This document shows positions 33,330 to 45,162 of a stretch of 64,000 nucleotides of DNA, piece by piece. Position 1 is the stretch's first letter; each line of letters begins with the position of its first letter. A model generated the notes under the pieces. That model worked only from the letters and a program-made list of their open reading frames with translations, made no database searches and was not told the origin of the DNA. Source of the stretch: Aculops lycopersici (Eukaryota > Arthropoda > Arachnida > Trombidiformes > Eriophyidae); assembly GCA_015350385.1 (NCBI GenBank), contig WNKI01000002.1, positions 9,143,426-9,207,425 on the forward strand, read 5' to 3'. Made by a program: the position numbers and the translations under genes.

Positions 33330-33627
33330 CTTGGCCAGGTAAAGTGGCTTGCCAAGTTGTTGGAGGAAGAGCTCGTTTTCAACACTGTTTAATTGCACTC
33401 TTTTCTGGTTGTCCTGCTGATGGTGGAGTTGATTTGGTTGGTCATGTTGAATTTGGTTGCCGCTTGGCGCGTAATCTAAATGCTCCGCATCTCCGTCTGC
33501 TGTTAGGCTGGTTTCCTTCAGCCAGTTTGAGGGCGTCAAAAGAGCAAAGGTGCTCAGGTGGTTGCAGGCACAAATGGAGTGCGTTGAGTTGGAGCCAACG
33601 AGCTTGCATCCGTCGGTTAGCCAATCG
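33330..33627 (-). CDS. Cirl: Receptor exon 7: GPS cleavage site and stalk
   Basis: Phase 2 start after TTATATCCAG, phase 0 donor AAG/GTGAGT. It begins with WLTDGCKLVG and continues to CACNHLSTFALL, the second half of the GPS motif. Together with CAFW at the end of exon 6 it supplies the four cysteines and two tryptophans of a complete GPS. The HL/S dyad for autoproteolysis is intact, so the receptor should be able to split into two subunits. About 70 residues of Gln/Asn-rich stalk follow before TM1, much longer than the usual tethered agonist linker. Confidence 0.88.
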
Positions 33628-33969
33628 CTGGATATAAATAAGCGCGCATAGTGTTGGTAGTATTAGTGTTGGCGTTAGTGCAAGTGTTGATGTGAATGTA
33701 AGCGTGAAAAGTTGGGGTAGATCGAATGGGTTAGTTCAGTGCTATTTTCTTTAGAAAACATGCTTCTCCTGTACTCGCACTTGCAGCTCGGTCTTGGACT
33801 CATTTAGTCCAAATGGATCGTAACGTCGAGATGGCGGCCGATAAGATCAAGATCGGCGCGCGCGTTGTCTTTGTCGCCGTTGACTGGCCGAAAATTAGAT
33901 GGAAGTACACTTGTTCCGTCCAGTAGGGAGCTAGAGAAGGTAGGGAAAAAAGCGCAACTCAAAACTTAC
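33628..33969 (-). other. Receptor intron 6 (342 bp)
   Basis: GTAAGT donor, TATCCAG acceptor, splitting the GPS motif. No other feature. Confidence 0.75.
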
Positions 33970-34408
33970 CTGCTACTCGGATCCCAAAAAGCGCAACGCG
34001 CTGCGCGATTATTCACTCTGCTCGCTGGCGGATGCAACTCGCCGCTTGCAGTTGCGTCACTTCCGCCTCCGAACCAGCCACTGAACCAATCGGCGGCGGC
34101 CAGCGAGGAAGAGAAGCCAGTCGAGCTTGAGCTTGAGCTTGAGCTTGAGCTTAGCCTCGAGTTTGTTGCATAATCGGAGGCAACCAGCGAGCCACTCGAG
34201 CGACGGAACACCAACTCAATGGGCGCCGACAGGTCCACTTTGGGCGGATTGTACTTGGAGCGCGAGTCGGCGACAATCGAGAGACTAACGAGATTTGAGT
34301 TGACAACCATCCGGTTGCCGTTGATTGTATCACCTGTTTGTTGTTGTCTTGGTTCCATTTGCGAGCCCAACGACCTGACCATGATAAAGACAACCTTGAG
34401 CGCTTGAG
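33970..34408 (-). CDS. Cirl: Receptor exon 6: GAIN subdomain B with serine-run insertion
   Basis: Acceptor ACTGCAG, phase 1; donor GTAAGT, phase 2. It encodes beta strands typical of GAIN (NLVSLSIVAD, APIELVFRR), then an inserted Ser run of ten residues and a Gly-rich patch, then RCAFWD, the first Cys and Trp of the GPS. The insertion lies in a loop of the GAIN fold and is not found in typical family members. Confidence 0.85.
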
Positions 34409-35803
34409 CTGCAGTAGCAGTTGTTTTTTTTTGGATTGTTGTTTGAAGGTAAGTTCGAGAGAAAGAGAGTGCGTTAGTTTTGAATTGTACTTTTTGTAAC
34501 GGAAGAGAAGCTTGTTATTTTAAGACAAGCTCGACAACCAGGTGGCGCGACTAGACAGGAAACCCGGTCAATGTTGGCTTGAAACAATGGCCGCGCCAAC
34601 GAGGGCATGTACATGTACGAGGATCTAGAGGAGAAACCAATCGATTGAGCCTCGAGTTTCTCGAGTTAAAGTAGGAGAGACTAAAACTATTGAGCTAAAA
34701 CTGAAAACCAAAACTCCAACCACCGAGTTACGCCCACCTTAACGCAATAAATTACTCCAACTCCATGGGCGCCACTGATTTGTGCCTGTCTCTCTGTCTC
34801 TAACTTGAGTAGTTCAGTTGGTTTAACTTTGGTTTTTCCACCACCAACACGAACTGCCAGTGGGAACTTGTATTGGGAAACTTATATAATCTTATATAAA
34901 TTTTCGACTTTTCCAACTGCACGATTTGAGCACAGTGGTGAGCATAGTGGCAAAGTGGGACTAGCACCAGTGGCGGCGCAGGGGAATAATTGATTATCGT
35001 TTCCGTTTTCTACATTTCATTTCCTACTCCGACTCGCTGCCATTTGGAAGGAGGCATTGAGGATTTGCCTGCGACTCAGCTTCTGGTCCAGCTCCAATCT
35101 CAGACTTTCCCTCTGGTCAGTTACGACTCGTGCGACCGGAAGCGAGCTAAACTCTTTCTGCGCTTCTGAAAAACTTGAAGAAAAAGTAAACCAAATTAGA
35201 TGACCACTCGAGGGCCACTGAGCAAGGCCGATTTTCGCGTTGGCCGCAGGTGGTTCCAAGATTTTTCCATCTTTTACGCCAATGGAACGCTCGAACAAGT
35301 GGCTGCTCAGGAGCACAAAAGAAATGAGACACTTTAAGGAGTCGCTAAGTGGATCTAATAAAAAATACTAATGTTCCTGCCGTCCCCTCAGCTAGCACAG
35401 AGAGCGAGAGAGAGTGAGAGTGAGAGAGAGAGAGAGAGAGGGTGGGAGAAAAGACTGCTCTCTTGTGTTACAGCAGAAACGAGGAGAAGACGATGGCCAT
35501 TAAATCAGTGAGTTCCCTTGGCCTTTTTTCAATATCTCCAATGCCCTCGAGGCTTCACCAGAAGGCCGATGGGGTTGGTTTCAGCTAGAGATTTTATAAC
35601 CATACTGTCCATGATAGGGACCAAATTTAAGCCTTGCTCCCACCCGCTAGGCGCAACCCGTTACGTTCTTCCGCGAGTCCTTCAAGTTCTAACTTAAACT
35701 TTTGCAAGGGAGAGAGAGAGAGAGAGAAATAGACAAGAGGCCAATGATCTGGTAAATCCCCGAAATTGGCCCCAAATCCAAAACCATCCTCTTCATTCAC
35801 CCC

Positions 35804-35849
<46 letters not shown>

Positions 35850-35898
35850 AAATTCGGAAGGTGGAAAAAATGGACTGGTAGTGGTGGTATAAACTTAC
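34409..35898 (-). other. Receptor intron 5
   Basis: GTAAGT donor, CTGCAG acceptor. It contains GA-rich tracts at 35403-35440, 35711-35727 and 35807-35846; no gene. Confidence 0.7.
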
Positions 35899-36424
35899 CT
35901 GCTGCATGCTCCTGAGCCGATTGGCCATTGGCATTCTCGGCGCCGGAATTGAAATTAGGCCTTGGGATGGCCGATGTCGCCTGCAGGTGAAGGGTAAACT
36001 TTTGCTCCATGTCCATCCATTTGGTGCCCAATGTGCTCGTTTTACTTGGCAAACTTAGCTCAAGTGTTTGGTTGATCACTTGAGGCCGAAGGGCCAGCGA
36101 CCTAATGGCGACGTACACATTCTCGGTCACCTTTAGGAAGGAGTGTCTTGGGTTGTTGTTGTTGTTTTGTTGTTCCGCTTGCTCGCCCATTCGCGCCTGA
36201 CTCGCTTGATCCTCTAACGAGTTAATATCTTGGGGCAATAACGTTGGCTCATCGAAGCCATACGAGTTCATGGTTTGTGCTCCGGCCAAAAGGACAGTTG
36301 CGCTTTCCAAGTTTTGCATCAGCTGGCCGGCGATCCTCTGGCGCTCGTCCTGCACTTGGGCCAAGTCGAGCCAAGCGTCCATTTGGTGTCCGCTGGCCAG
36401 ATTATTAACCAGCTCAACGAGGGA
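35899..36424 (-). CDS. Cirl: Receptor exon 5: GAIN domain subdomain A
   Basis: Phase 0 acceptor CAACGCAG, phase 1 donor CAG/GTAAGT. The peptide begins SLVELVNNLASGHQ and continues with WLDLAQVQDERQRIAGQLM, helical segments of GAIN subdomain A, then ENVYVAIRSL and LELSLPSK. An Asn run (NNNNN) and Gln-rich patch interrupt it. Size and content fit the family. Confidence 0.85.
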
Positions 36425-36654
36425 CTGCGTTGCGATTTGATGTGCATTCCGTGTGTTTAGTTTTATTTGTGGTAGAAGCAGTAGTGGTTGTTGTTGTTGG
36501 GAGAAAATATATATATATATATGCGTGTGTTTTGGGGTTTATGTTAGTATATCATGATTATCATTGGAATCAAAATTATTTTCTCCAACATTTCACACAA
36601 ATTTGAACTTTCCCTTAGTCGGCGCAGGTTAATGGTTGGCCAAGCGGCCTACTG

Positions 36655-36686
36655 GCAGACTGAACAGTGGGCGCTGTTCAGTCTGC
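36655..36686. repeat. Perfect 13-bp inverted repeat, 6-nt spacer
   Basis: GCAGACTGAACAG at 36655-36667 pairs exactly with CTGTTCAGTCTGC at 36674-36686 around TGGGCG. Too short for a miRNA precursor; its function is unknown. Confidence 0.85.
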
Positions 36687-36887
36687 AACTACGCGGCCAA
36701 CTTCCGCCTGCCGCTCACTCTTTCTCAATAATCAATCGAGCGCGCGAAACCTATTAAATCCGCCGGCGCATTAGCGGACTTATCATCACACTTGCAGGCT
36801 CCAGTTTGCTCTCTTTACTCTCTACACAACCGTCGCAGCCACAAACTCAACTTATCACTACTCTCCAAACGTAGGAAGAGGAGAGAG

Positions 36888-36914
36888 CGAGAATCCCATT
36901 GCGTGGGATTCTCG
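36888..36914. repeat. Perfect 11-bp inverted repeat, 5-nt spacer
   Basis: CGAGAATCCCA at 36888-36898 pairs with TGGGATTCTCG at 36904-36914 around TTGCG. Confidence 0.85.
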
Positions 36915-37526
36915 TTGGGGTTCTCCTCTATAAGTTTGTATTTGGGAACGAGAGACGAGGTTTGGTTTTAACTTAAGTCTCTCGTTGCCAACATAAACAT
37001 GAGTTATATTTGGGGGATGATTCAGGGCCAAAATTAGAATGATAGTCGCACATAGCAAGCTCCCATTTGAGTTCATAAATGTCCGCTATCTCGTTCCAGA
37101 TACACGGACAGAAACGATCTCTCGAGCAGCCATGTGACTGCTCGAGCGCATATTTATCCGCCCAAGCTAATTGCAAGCAAAGATTGCTGGCCACCAGCAT
37201 GGACCTCAATGCCTCTGGCTTGGGATACAAGTTATCACTGGCAGCTAGGTGGTTGGATTACCGTCGTTTGCCAACTAGACTAGCGGAAATCGGCCATCGG
37301 AAACCTAAAGCGCAATCGAGCGACCCCAAGTTAATAGCGATTTTTGCGCCTTCATATTTCTCACTTTGGCTCAAGAGTTTGGCGTGCTCGTTATCTGCGT
37401 AAAAATCGCCACCAAGTTGCAATTGAACTGGAAGAGTATTGCGCAAATTGGGCCAACTAGAGTAGGGATTTGCCAGTGGCCAGTGGCCATTCCACTCGAC
37501 TGCTCAGCTGCTGATTGTTGTTCGCT

Positions 37527-37544
37527 CGCGAATCGCGATTCGCG
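37527..37544. promoter_or_regulatory. 18-bp perfect palindrome (CGCGAATCGCGATTCGCG)
   Basis: Self-complementary with no spacer, in receptor intron 4. A possible binding site for a symmetric dimeric factor; no family is assigned. Confidence 0.4.
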
Positions 37545-39173
37545 TACGACTGCTCACTTCCACTGATTGCGCTTCGCCGCTGGCCTTTTGAGAATCACAT
37601 ACACACACACACACACACCCACACCCAGTGCTCGCTTTGCAGTTATCAAAAATATCGTCGCTCTGAGCGACGAAAGACGACAAAGACGAGCGAGAAAAGT
37701 ATTGCGCGTTAAAATTTTGTCGCTTGCCAAGCGAGTTAGCCGAAACCATTTGGTTAACAAACGGAGCTATGCGACGCCCAGAGATCCAAAATGAGCTGAG
37801 TTGTTGCGACAAAACACAATGAGACAGCCGCGAATGATTAATTAACAAGCGGCCCGAGTTGTGGTGGTCGGTGCTAATGCCGTCGCCGTCGCCGCTGCTG
37901 TTGCATAATGTCGGCAACTCGTAGACAACTTCCGAGTGTTTCGTGTGAGCAACATTGCTGCTCACTTTGCCCGACGCCTCGGCTCGCCTTTGGAGTGGAA
38001 TTTTTTAATTTGCTCCACATGAGCGCCGAGCGCCACAAACCTCAACATGCCACCATGAGCTTGTTAACATGACTTGCCTCTTGTATTTGAGCTCACACAC
38101 AAACCCAAGAGGCGAGTCGTTCTTTATTATTGGCGTTGCGTCGCGTCGCGTCGAGCAACTTTTGCGGTATCTGGTTGCTATTGCGTAACTCGGTGCGCCA
38201 CTTGAGGCTCGAGTGTGAGGGGGAAGGAAGCCACACAGCGAGCTAGCTTTTGCCTCTGATCACGTGGGCTGTTAAATGACTCCAACTTCCAGCAAACTTT
38301 TGGCGACTAAAGTGAGAGAATAGAGTCACTGTTCGTCGTCGCCGGCGCCAACGTTGAGCAAAGTGAGAAAGTGAAGACGGGCACGCGACGCGAGTCTTGC
38401 TGCTAAGATGGAGTGTTGAAGTTTCATGGTGGCTCCGGCCGGCTAGCTAGCCAGCTAGATGCTAAAGTCTCGCCTAGCGGCTGGCGAAACACATTAACAT
38501 CAACGCGACGTCGGCGCAAGCTGCAATGTGACGGCGGAAGTGCAGACAGGAAGCTGCAAAGCTGATAAATCGCACCGCCGCCCGCTTCACTCTTTGGTCT
38601 TTCAAAATCATCTTGTGTGGCGCCGCCGCCGACCCACCGGCTGACTCGACGACTCGCTAAACCCAAACTCGCAAACAATAACCGGGCCGCCGATTACATC
38701 GGCAACTCCGTCGATGTTGCATCCAAAGCGCCAGCCGGCATCAAAACGTTTGTTGTTGTGCAATCGAGTTGCGCGCAACGGGTACGTTGAATCAAAGCTG
38801 CTAAGCTCAAGAGTGAGAGTTGCTTTATATTTGCTCTCTGTTTGCCCCTCGGAATAAATAAATCTGATCGCCTCGCTCGACTAACACATACAAACTTGCT
38901 TGCTTGTCGGCCTGCCTGTCGCTCTCAAGTAAACGGCCGACGCGACACGCCGGCGGAAACAAACTAGTTAGCCTCTCAATTGCCTCTTAGTTACCGAGGA
39001 ATAGCGGCAGTAGCGCGGCGAGTTGCCGCCGATACAACAATAGATCGGACCAGCCACTTGCTCCCAACTTGGAAAATTTCTAATCCGATATAGCAAATCG
39101 AGGCGCTTAATGTTTAGTTAGTGGTGGCTTCGCGTTTGCCGCCTTGCTTTGGACTTGAACCAGACGGGAGTTC

Positions 39174-39257
39174 AAGTTGCAAGTTGCAAGTTGCGAGTTG
39201 CGAGTTGCGAGTTGCGAGTTGCGAGTTGCGAGTTCCAAGTTCCAAGTTCCAAGTTCC
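39174..39257. repeat. 7-bp tandem array, 12 units in four sequence blocks
   Basis: Units run AAGTTGC x3, GAGTTGC x5, GAGTTCC x1, AAGTTCC x3, with a partial unit after. The blocks are homogeneous, so local duplication has copied variant units side by side. Confidence 0.95.
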
Positions 39258-40170
39258 AAGTTAAGCAAACAGGATGAGTCAAGTTGCTCGCTCCTTAAGT
39301 CTTCTAACTAAAAGTTTCATCGCTCGCTACACTGTTACATGTAGAACAAAACCTATTGCAATTGTGTTGCTAGTGTCAGATGATGACTTGAAATTCATCA
39401 TCATGCTGCTCCAGTTTTTGTGGCCAAGTTATTATTTGTTGTCGGAGACGAGACATACAAACTAAACCTACAAGACCACTAGAGAGAGCGAGAGAGTGAG
39501 TTAGAGAGATTCAATCTGTTACTCTTCTCTTTGGCAGCCGCCGAAAGTGGCCTTGCGATTGGAAAGAAAAAAGCCTCGACTAGAGACGAAATTAAATTTC
39601 AATCTCTTTACTAATGCTACAGCTACCATCACTGCGCATTGCATTAGCACCAATGACGCAACAACAATGTAATGGTGGTTACATAGGTTACCATTTGAAG
39701 CACGTACAAACGCCGGTGTTTTGGAACGAACTTTTGGATTGCCAGCAACCTGTTTCTCCAACGAGCAGAGGTTATTTTATTTTATTTTATCTTATCGTAT
39801 CGTATTTTTCTTTGGCGGCGCTCACAAAACTACAGCAATGTTTTTGTCTCTCTCACTCAACAAACGCGGCCAACAAACCCACTGGGGATTTTTCGGTTTC
39901 TTTTTAGGTTGGTTGGCCAGCTCCAACATACTTTTGCGATCAATACATTTTCTCCTGGGGATTTGCCAACCGAGAGCAAAGTTCCAATCGGGGAAAAATC
40001 CCCACCTTCACCTCAAATAGTTTGGGGGAGGGGGACTATGGTGGAGCTCAAGGTATTTATCTTCATTCCCGCTCCTCATTACTCATCCGCTGGCTACCAC
40101 TATGCAACAGCCAGAGCAACTCGGCCAATTTCTCGGTTAGCCTCAAGTGGCCCACTAGTAGTGGCAGTGG

Positions 40171-40171
40171 C

Positions 40172-40203
<32 letters not shown>
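40171..40203. repeat. (AGT)n microsatellite
   Basis: Trinucleotide run in receptor intron 4. Confidence 0.9.
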
Positions 40204-40209
<6 letters not shown>

Positions 40210-41110
40210 TGGTAGTTGCAGCTGCAAGTGGCGTCAGTTTTCCATTGCAATTCTCGATCAAATCGAATTACGTAACTCGAGGAGTTGCCTCCAGCCAATG
40301 AATCAATCGATTGATACTCGTGCAAGGTGACTAGTGACAGACGACATGTTACTTGTAACATACCTACACAACTTGCCACCCAAAACGCTACAATACACTA
40401 CAACGCACCAGAAAATTGCCACCAATCCAATTCAACTGAACTCAAATCCAATTCAGTCGAGTCGCAGCCAGAGGAGTCGGTGCAACTCGATTGGAGTGAG
40501 TCACCCAAAGAATCACCCGCTGCCGAGAGTTTTTAAGTTGTCCACATTATTTACGTCAACTACCTGGGGCCGTCGTGTGAGTCTTATCCTTGTAGCCGTA
40601 CTCAACAGTGGCCACGATGGCAGTGAAAGGAAACTGATGTTATCTGCAGAAAACTCTGCTGAAAGCGGAAAAAAAGTTTTCAGTTTTGTGTGCGCCGCCT
40701 GAGCGCAAATGCACGTAGGCCAAGCGCACTCAAATCCCCAACTCGCTCATAGCATCGACTCGCCGCTATATGTATGCCAATCCGCCTAAAAGGTCCCGCC
40801 GCATGCACTCGTCGCTAGCTCACAAACTCCACATTACATCATAAGGCCGCAAGCAAGAGAAAATCCACCTAAACCACTTGATAACTCCCCCTTCCCTCTT
40901 CACGCCCATTGATTCCCCGCGCCGGAAGTGGGCGACAAACCCGGGGCGGCGGCGGCAAGTGGACCTGTGCAGTGACCATATTGATAACAACCGTAACAAG
41001 CAGCACACAGCGTGTGGGTGCACAGTACATAGCGCACAAGGCATAGCGCATAGCGCAGTGGGCAAGAAGGTGGCCGAAAAAGGGTAGAGTAAAAAAGCGC
41101 AAACACTTAC

Positions 41111-41994
41111 CTGAACCATTTCCTTTGCAAATCCGTGGCGCTGCTTATCGTCGCTGATACGCTGAATTAACTCGCCCATTTCTTCGACCAGCTGGCGGAC
41201 AATGTGGCCAATTTGCTTGATATCATCGCCAAACATCACAGCCGGCTGACTGGAGGCCATTGCGGCGTTATGTAACAACGAGCTTGTGGCCAATTGGCCG
41301 CCGCTAGTGGCACCAATACCAATACCATTAGCTGGCCGGGTTCTGTGGACTAGCTCGCCCAGTATGGCAAGTGGCGAGTCGCCTGCCTCAACGCGGGCCG
41401 TCAAGTTGCGCAACCAATTCGATTGGCACCTGGCCGCCTGCACGCGCGGCGCCCACTCACCCCTGGCCAGACACACCAGCACCGCCGGGTAGGGATCGTT
41501 GGGGTTGCCCGAGTGGGCGTGGGCCGGGCACGGCCTCTGGAGCTCCTGTCCCGCCTCCGTGGAGGGCCATCTAATTTGACGCATCACAGTCTCGGGACAC
41601 CGCGGGCTACCTGTAGGATTTGTGGCCGCGGTCGCGGGTCCAAGTTCGGTCGCCGAACTGGTGGCCGCCGTCGACTCGCCGCCGCCGCCGCCGCCCATGG
41701 CAAATGGCGACGTTGGCGGCCCAAAGTCCATGACCCAAGGCGGCAATTGGGTTCCCTGCGAGCGAGCAGCGTTTGAGTCTAGGGTATTTGTTTGAATGGT
41801 TGGCGTGGAGGCTGCTGCTGCTCCAATTCCAATTCCAGTTGCTATTGCTATCGGCGAGCTGGCCCCTAATGGTCTAAAGCTAAAGGTCTCACTGTTGGTT
41901 GCAGTTGTTACTGTTGTAGTTGTTGTTGGGCTTGAGTTGTTTTCTGGTATCACATTCTGTTGTTTTGGCCTCCCCATATTGTTGAGGTGGACGC
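41111..41994 (-). CDS. Cirl: Receptor exon 4: linker, HRM domain, start of GAIN
   Basis: Acceptor TTTACTCCAG, phase 1; donor CAG/GTAAGT, phase 0. It begins with a Thr/Ser/Gly-rich linker of about 125 residues including a Gly run. The hormone-receptor-motif domain follows: CPETVMRQIRWPSTEAG, RPCP, then Cys in VLVCLARGEW and AARCQSNW, giving the expected cysteines and Trp residues. GAIN helices follow (DDIKQIGHIVRQLVEEMGEL). Order and spacing match latrophilins. Confidence 0.88.
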
Positions 41995-43658
41995 CTGGAG
42001 TAAAGTAATTTTGTGCACCAATTTAGTTCAGTTTGATGGGGTGAGGTTGGTTGGTGTTGAGAGTGGAAGGGAGCGGAAGTTTGGTTAGTTAAACTGAGCT
42101 GTTTGGGACAATGGGGCGCGAGTATATATTAAGTTTTGCTCCAGAGCCTAATGAGCTAAACTGGCTAAGCCAGAGCAAGTAAAGCGGACAACAAATTGTT
42201 ACAATATTAGCGATCTCTTTCTTTATTCTAGCACATTTACTAAAGCTAGAGAATAACGACACGACAAAAACGGAAGTGACACAGAGGAAGAGATGAAACT
42301 AATTGACTTGCCGCCGAGACTAATCCGCCGCCTGAAGCTAGCTTGCCAAGAAAGATGCCCGCCAGTTTGTTATTGGTATTTGCCACTCACTTCTATGTTT
42401 TGCTTAGCCTAATGGACGCTTAGGCTGAACTTAACTAGATTGTTGTCGAGTGTGGCTTCGGTACACAAAAAAGTGAGCAACAAACCAACCAACGAACTTC
42501 ATTAACTGGTGACACTTGATTTGTTTTGGCAAACTAAAGTAAAGTTAGCTCTCTCGCCTCTTTGCTTGTTAGTTGGTCGTTATTGTGTGTCCATTTCAAG
42601 TCACTGCGTAGTCGCTATTACGCAACAAACACAAATAGACTTGGCGATAGACCAGCGGCAATAGGCTGCTTCGAGGGAACGAAACGAAAGGAAAACAATA
42701 GACTAAATTTGTTGTTTGCGGGGCGCTGTCGAGGACCAAAAAGAACAATAGCATGGAAATTGAACGCCGCCGATTAATTCAATTAAAGCGCAACGAAGAG
42801 CCGACGACGACAACCACAACGCCTACGAGACCTAAAGCGACTGGCCGCTGGCTTTGGGATTAATTAACGTCACTCTCGCGGGGCCTCGCGAGTCGCAAGC
42901 GCAGAAACCCTCGAGGTGATGTGCCACTTGATGGTGTTACGCCTCTCAAGTTTCTCGTCGCTGCTCGTCGTCGTACTGGTCAATCAAGTTAAAAGAGCAA
43001 CTTGCAACAACTGGGATCTGGCTCATCGACTGTGTGAGTTATGGGCCCGTTTTTGGCAAGTTTGTTGGCTTAGTCTCTTTTGATGAACTGAGGAGAGAGA
43101 AACAAAGAGGACATTACAACAAGTGGTTGTTTTAGTGGCCAACTTAGTGTTGTTGTTGTTGTAGTAGTAGTCGACGTCTTCGTCGCCGAGATGAGGAAAA
43201 CCTTAACCTTGCTTCTAGGCTCAGGGTTACACTGAGCAGATTGACTCGTCGGCCCCGTAATCGTGGTAATCGTAGTAATAGTGGTAATCGTCGCGGACAA
43301 CTTGCATTCAACGATCTGTATCTCTTCTCTCGTTTACATTATCAAATTTACCGGCAAAATGTAAACAAAGTAAATCACACGCTCGAACGTTTCGTTGTGC
43401 CGATGGATTTGTTAAAATTCGTCTGTAGCAAATCCATTTGCAGACTTCACCAACAACCTGTTGTTGGTCCCAAAGTCAGCGGCATCGCTGAGTTTATGGT
43501 AAGCTGCTGGTGCCTTTTGAAAAGAGCAGTCCTCTCTCATCTGATGATTGGATCTCGCGAATCAATTTAAAAGAAAAGACGACGAGGTAGTCGGGTCTCA
43601 CTTAATTACCGGTGTATAGTTTTGTTGCTCTCTCTCTCTCTCTCTCTCTCTCTCTNTN

Positions 43659-43697
<39 letters not shown>

Positions 43698-43869
43698 TCG
43701 TCGTACGTACGTACGTACGTACGTACCGTACGTACGTACGTACGTNNNNNNNNNNNNNNNNNNNNGTACGTACGTACGTAACGTAACGTAAAGTTAAAAC
43801 GTAAAAGTAAACGAACGTACGGTACGGTACGGTCGTACGTACTTACGTTACGTTACGTTAGTTAGTTGT

Positions 43870-43926
<57 letters not shown>

Positions 43927-44998
43927 CACACTGGCGGCGCAAAAAATATGGCAAACAAACTTGGACCTGTAACCAAAGTTTTGCCTTTCAATTGTGCCGG
44001 TGCGACCAGTGAGCAGTAGATCCAATCTCTCGCAGTTGAATCTACTACTAATATTCCTATATTTCAACTCATAAGCGCAATTAAGCGTCGCCCGGTCAGG
44101 TTAATTTAAATGACTCGAGGCCGCGACCATTTGGTGGCGCCATGGTCTTTACTACCTTTTGGCTAGAACAGAACAGAGCGAAGCAAGGCCAATGGTTGTT
44201 TCGAGGAAATCGCATCCCAAACTTCAAGTTGGTAAACGAGAGAAGAGCAGACGCGACAGCGACAAGAATTTTAATTGTGTTTCACAGAACTTTGTGCAGA
44301 CATTTACATAAGAGTTCCATGTACCAGGCTTGAGCAGCAACTCACTACTCAGGTAAATACTCTCGCATCACCAAAGTAACTCGAGACGTTTAAAGATGAT
44401 AAAGTGCAAAGGTTCAAAGGAATTATTCCATCGAAATGCGCAATGAGTTCAGAAGAGTTTAGCCAAAGCTTCTATTAATTGTTGCGTCCGCTATCCCTCT
44501 TTCCCTCTGCCTCCTAATACCATTAGCCGTTAGTGTTGCCTCTATCAATAGCCTGAGACGACAACAACAACAACAACCACGAGTTTTGCTGTTCGAAGTT
44601 TTAGTCATCGTCGTCGTCGTCGCGTAGTCATCATAATTGCCAGCGTAATTATAACACTGTTCAGTTAGTTAGTTAGTTGCCAAACTAAAAGCTAGAAGCG
44701 CAACAAACTGACCACCGATAAGATTCGCCACCGTTTCTGTGCGTGAGCTTGTTACGCTCATTTGCTCAATTTGCTAGTGGTGGCAGCAGCAACAACGGGA
44801 GGAGGAGACAGGTAAACGAATCAGAGATGGAGAGACCGAGAGATAAGCGATGTCGTCGTCCTGTATTTAAGTGATGATTATCGACACGGCAACAACAGAT
44901 GCAAAATAATTTCTTCAAATGCATCCTATTTGGCCGCTTGAGTTGGAGAATTTGCTCCCAATTTTACTTGGTAGAGCATAGAATTAATGTGCACTTAC
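41995..44998 (-). other. Receptor intron 3 with composite microsatellite and assembly gap
   Basis: GTAAGT donor, CTCCAG acceptor. It holds the CT/ACGT array with an N gap (43628-43922). No gene seen. Confidence 0.7.
43628..43922. repeat. Composite microsatellite: CT, ACGT, 20-N gap, ACGT variants, CT
   Basis: (CT)n at 43628-43692 with two ambiguous bases near 43656-43658; palindromic ACGT arrays on both sides of N at 43746-43765; (CT)n at about 43872-43922. The layout mirrors the array at 25739-25983 on the opposite strand. Confidence 0.95.
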
Positions 44999-45162
44999 CT
45001 GTTCCTGTTCCTGGCTGAAGTCCCCCTCCCATTCGGGGGTAGCTATTGTTGGCGGCCGGCACGCACGAGTAGTGGACCTCGAGGTATTTTGGGGTTCCTG
45101 GACAGGAGTCGCCGAAAATGTCATTCGAGGCCAACAATTGGCACGATTGTTTTGCTTGGCAA
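44999..45162 (-). CDS. Cirl: Receptor exon 3: second half of the RBL lectin domain
   Basis: 164 bp, phase 2 acceptor GAAACAG, phase 1 donor CAG/GTAAGT; too short for a simple ORF search but clear by content. The peptide has SCQAKQSCQLLASNDIFGD, CPGTPKYLEVHYSC and ends in a Gly/Pro-rich linker. This completes the cysteine pattern of the RBL/SUEL domain started in exon 2. Confidence 0.9.

Larger units (their letters stand above)
36425..41110 (-). other. Receptor intron 4 with hairpins and a 7-bp minisatellite
   Basis: GTAAGT donor. It contains two perfect inverted repeats (36655-36686 and 36888-36914), an 18-bp palindrome (37527-37544), a CA run (about 37601-37623), a 7-bp tandem array (39174-39257) and a GTA run (about 40171-40203). 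Overlapping ORFs look random. No gene seen. Confidence 0.7.

Noticed and set aside
39174..39257. Array of short direct repeats considered as CRISPR
   Set aside because: Units are 7 bp with no spacers, and the genome is animal.
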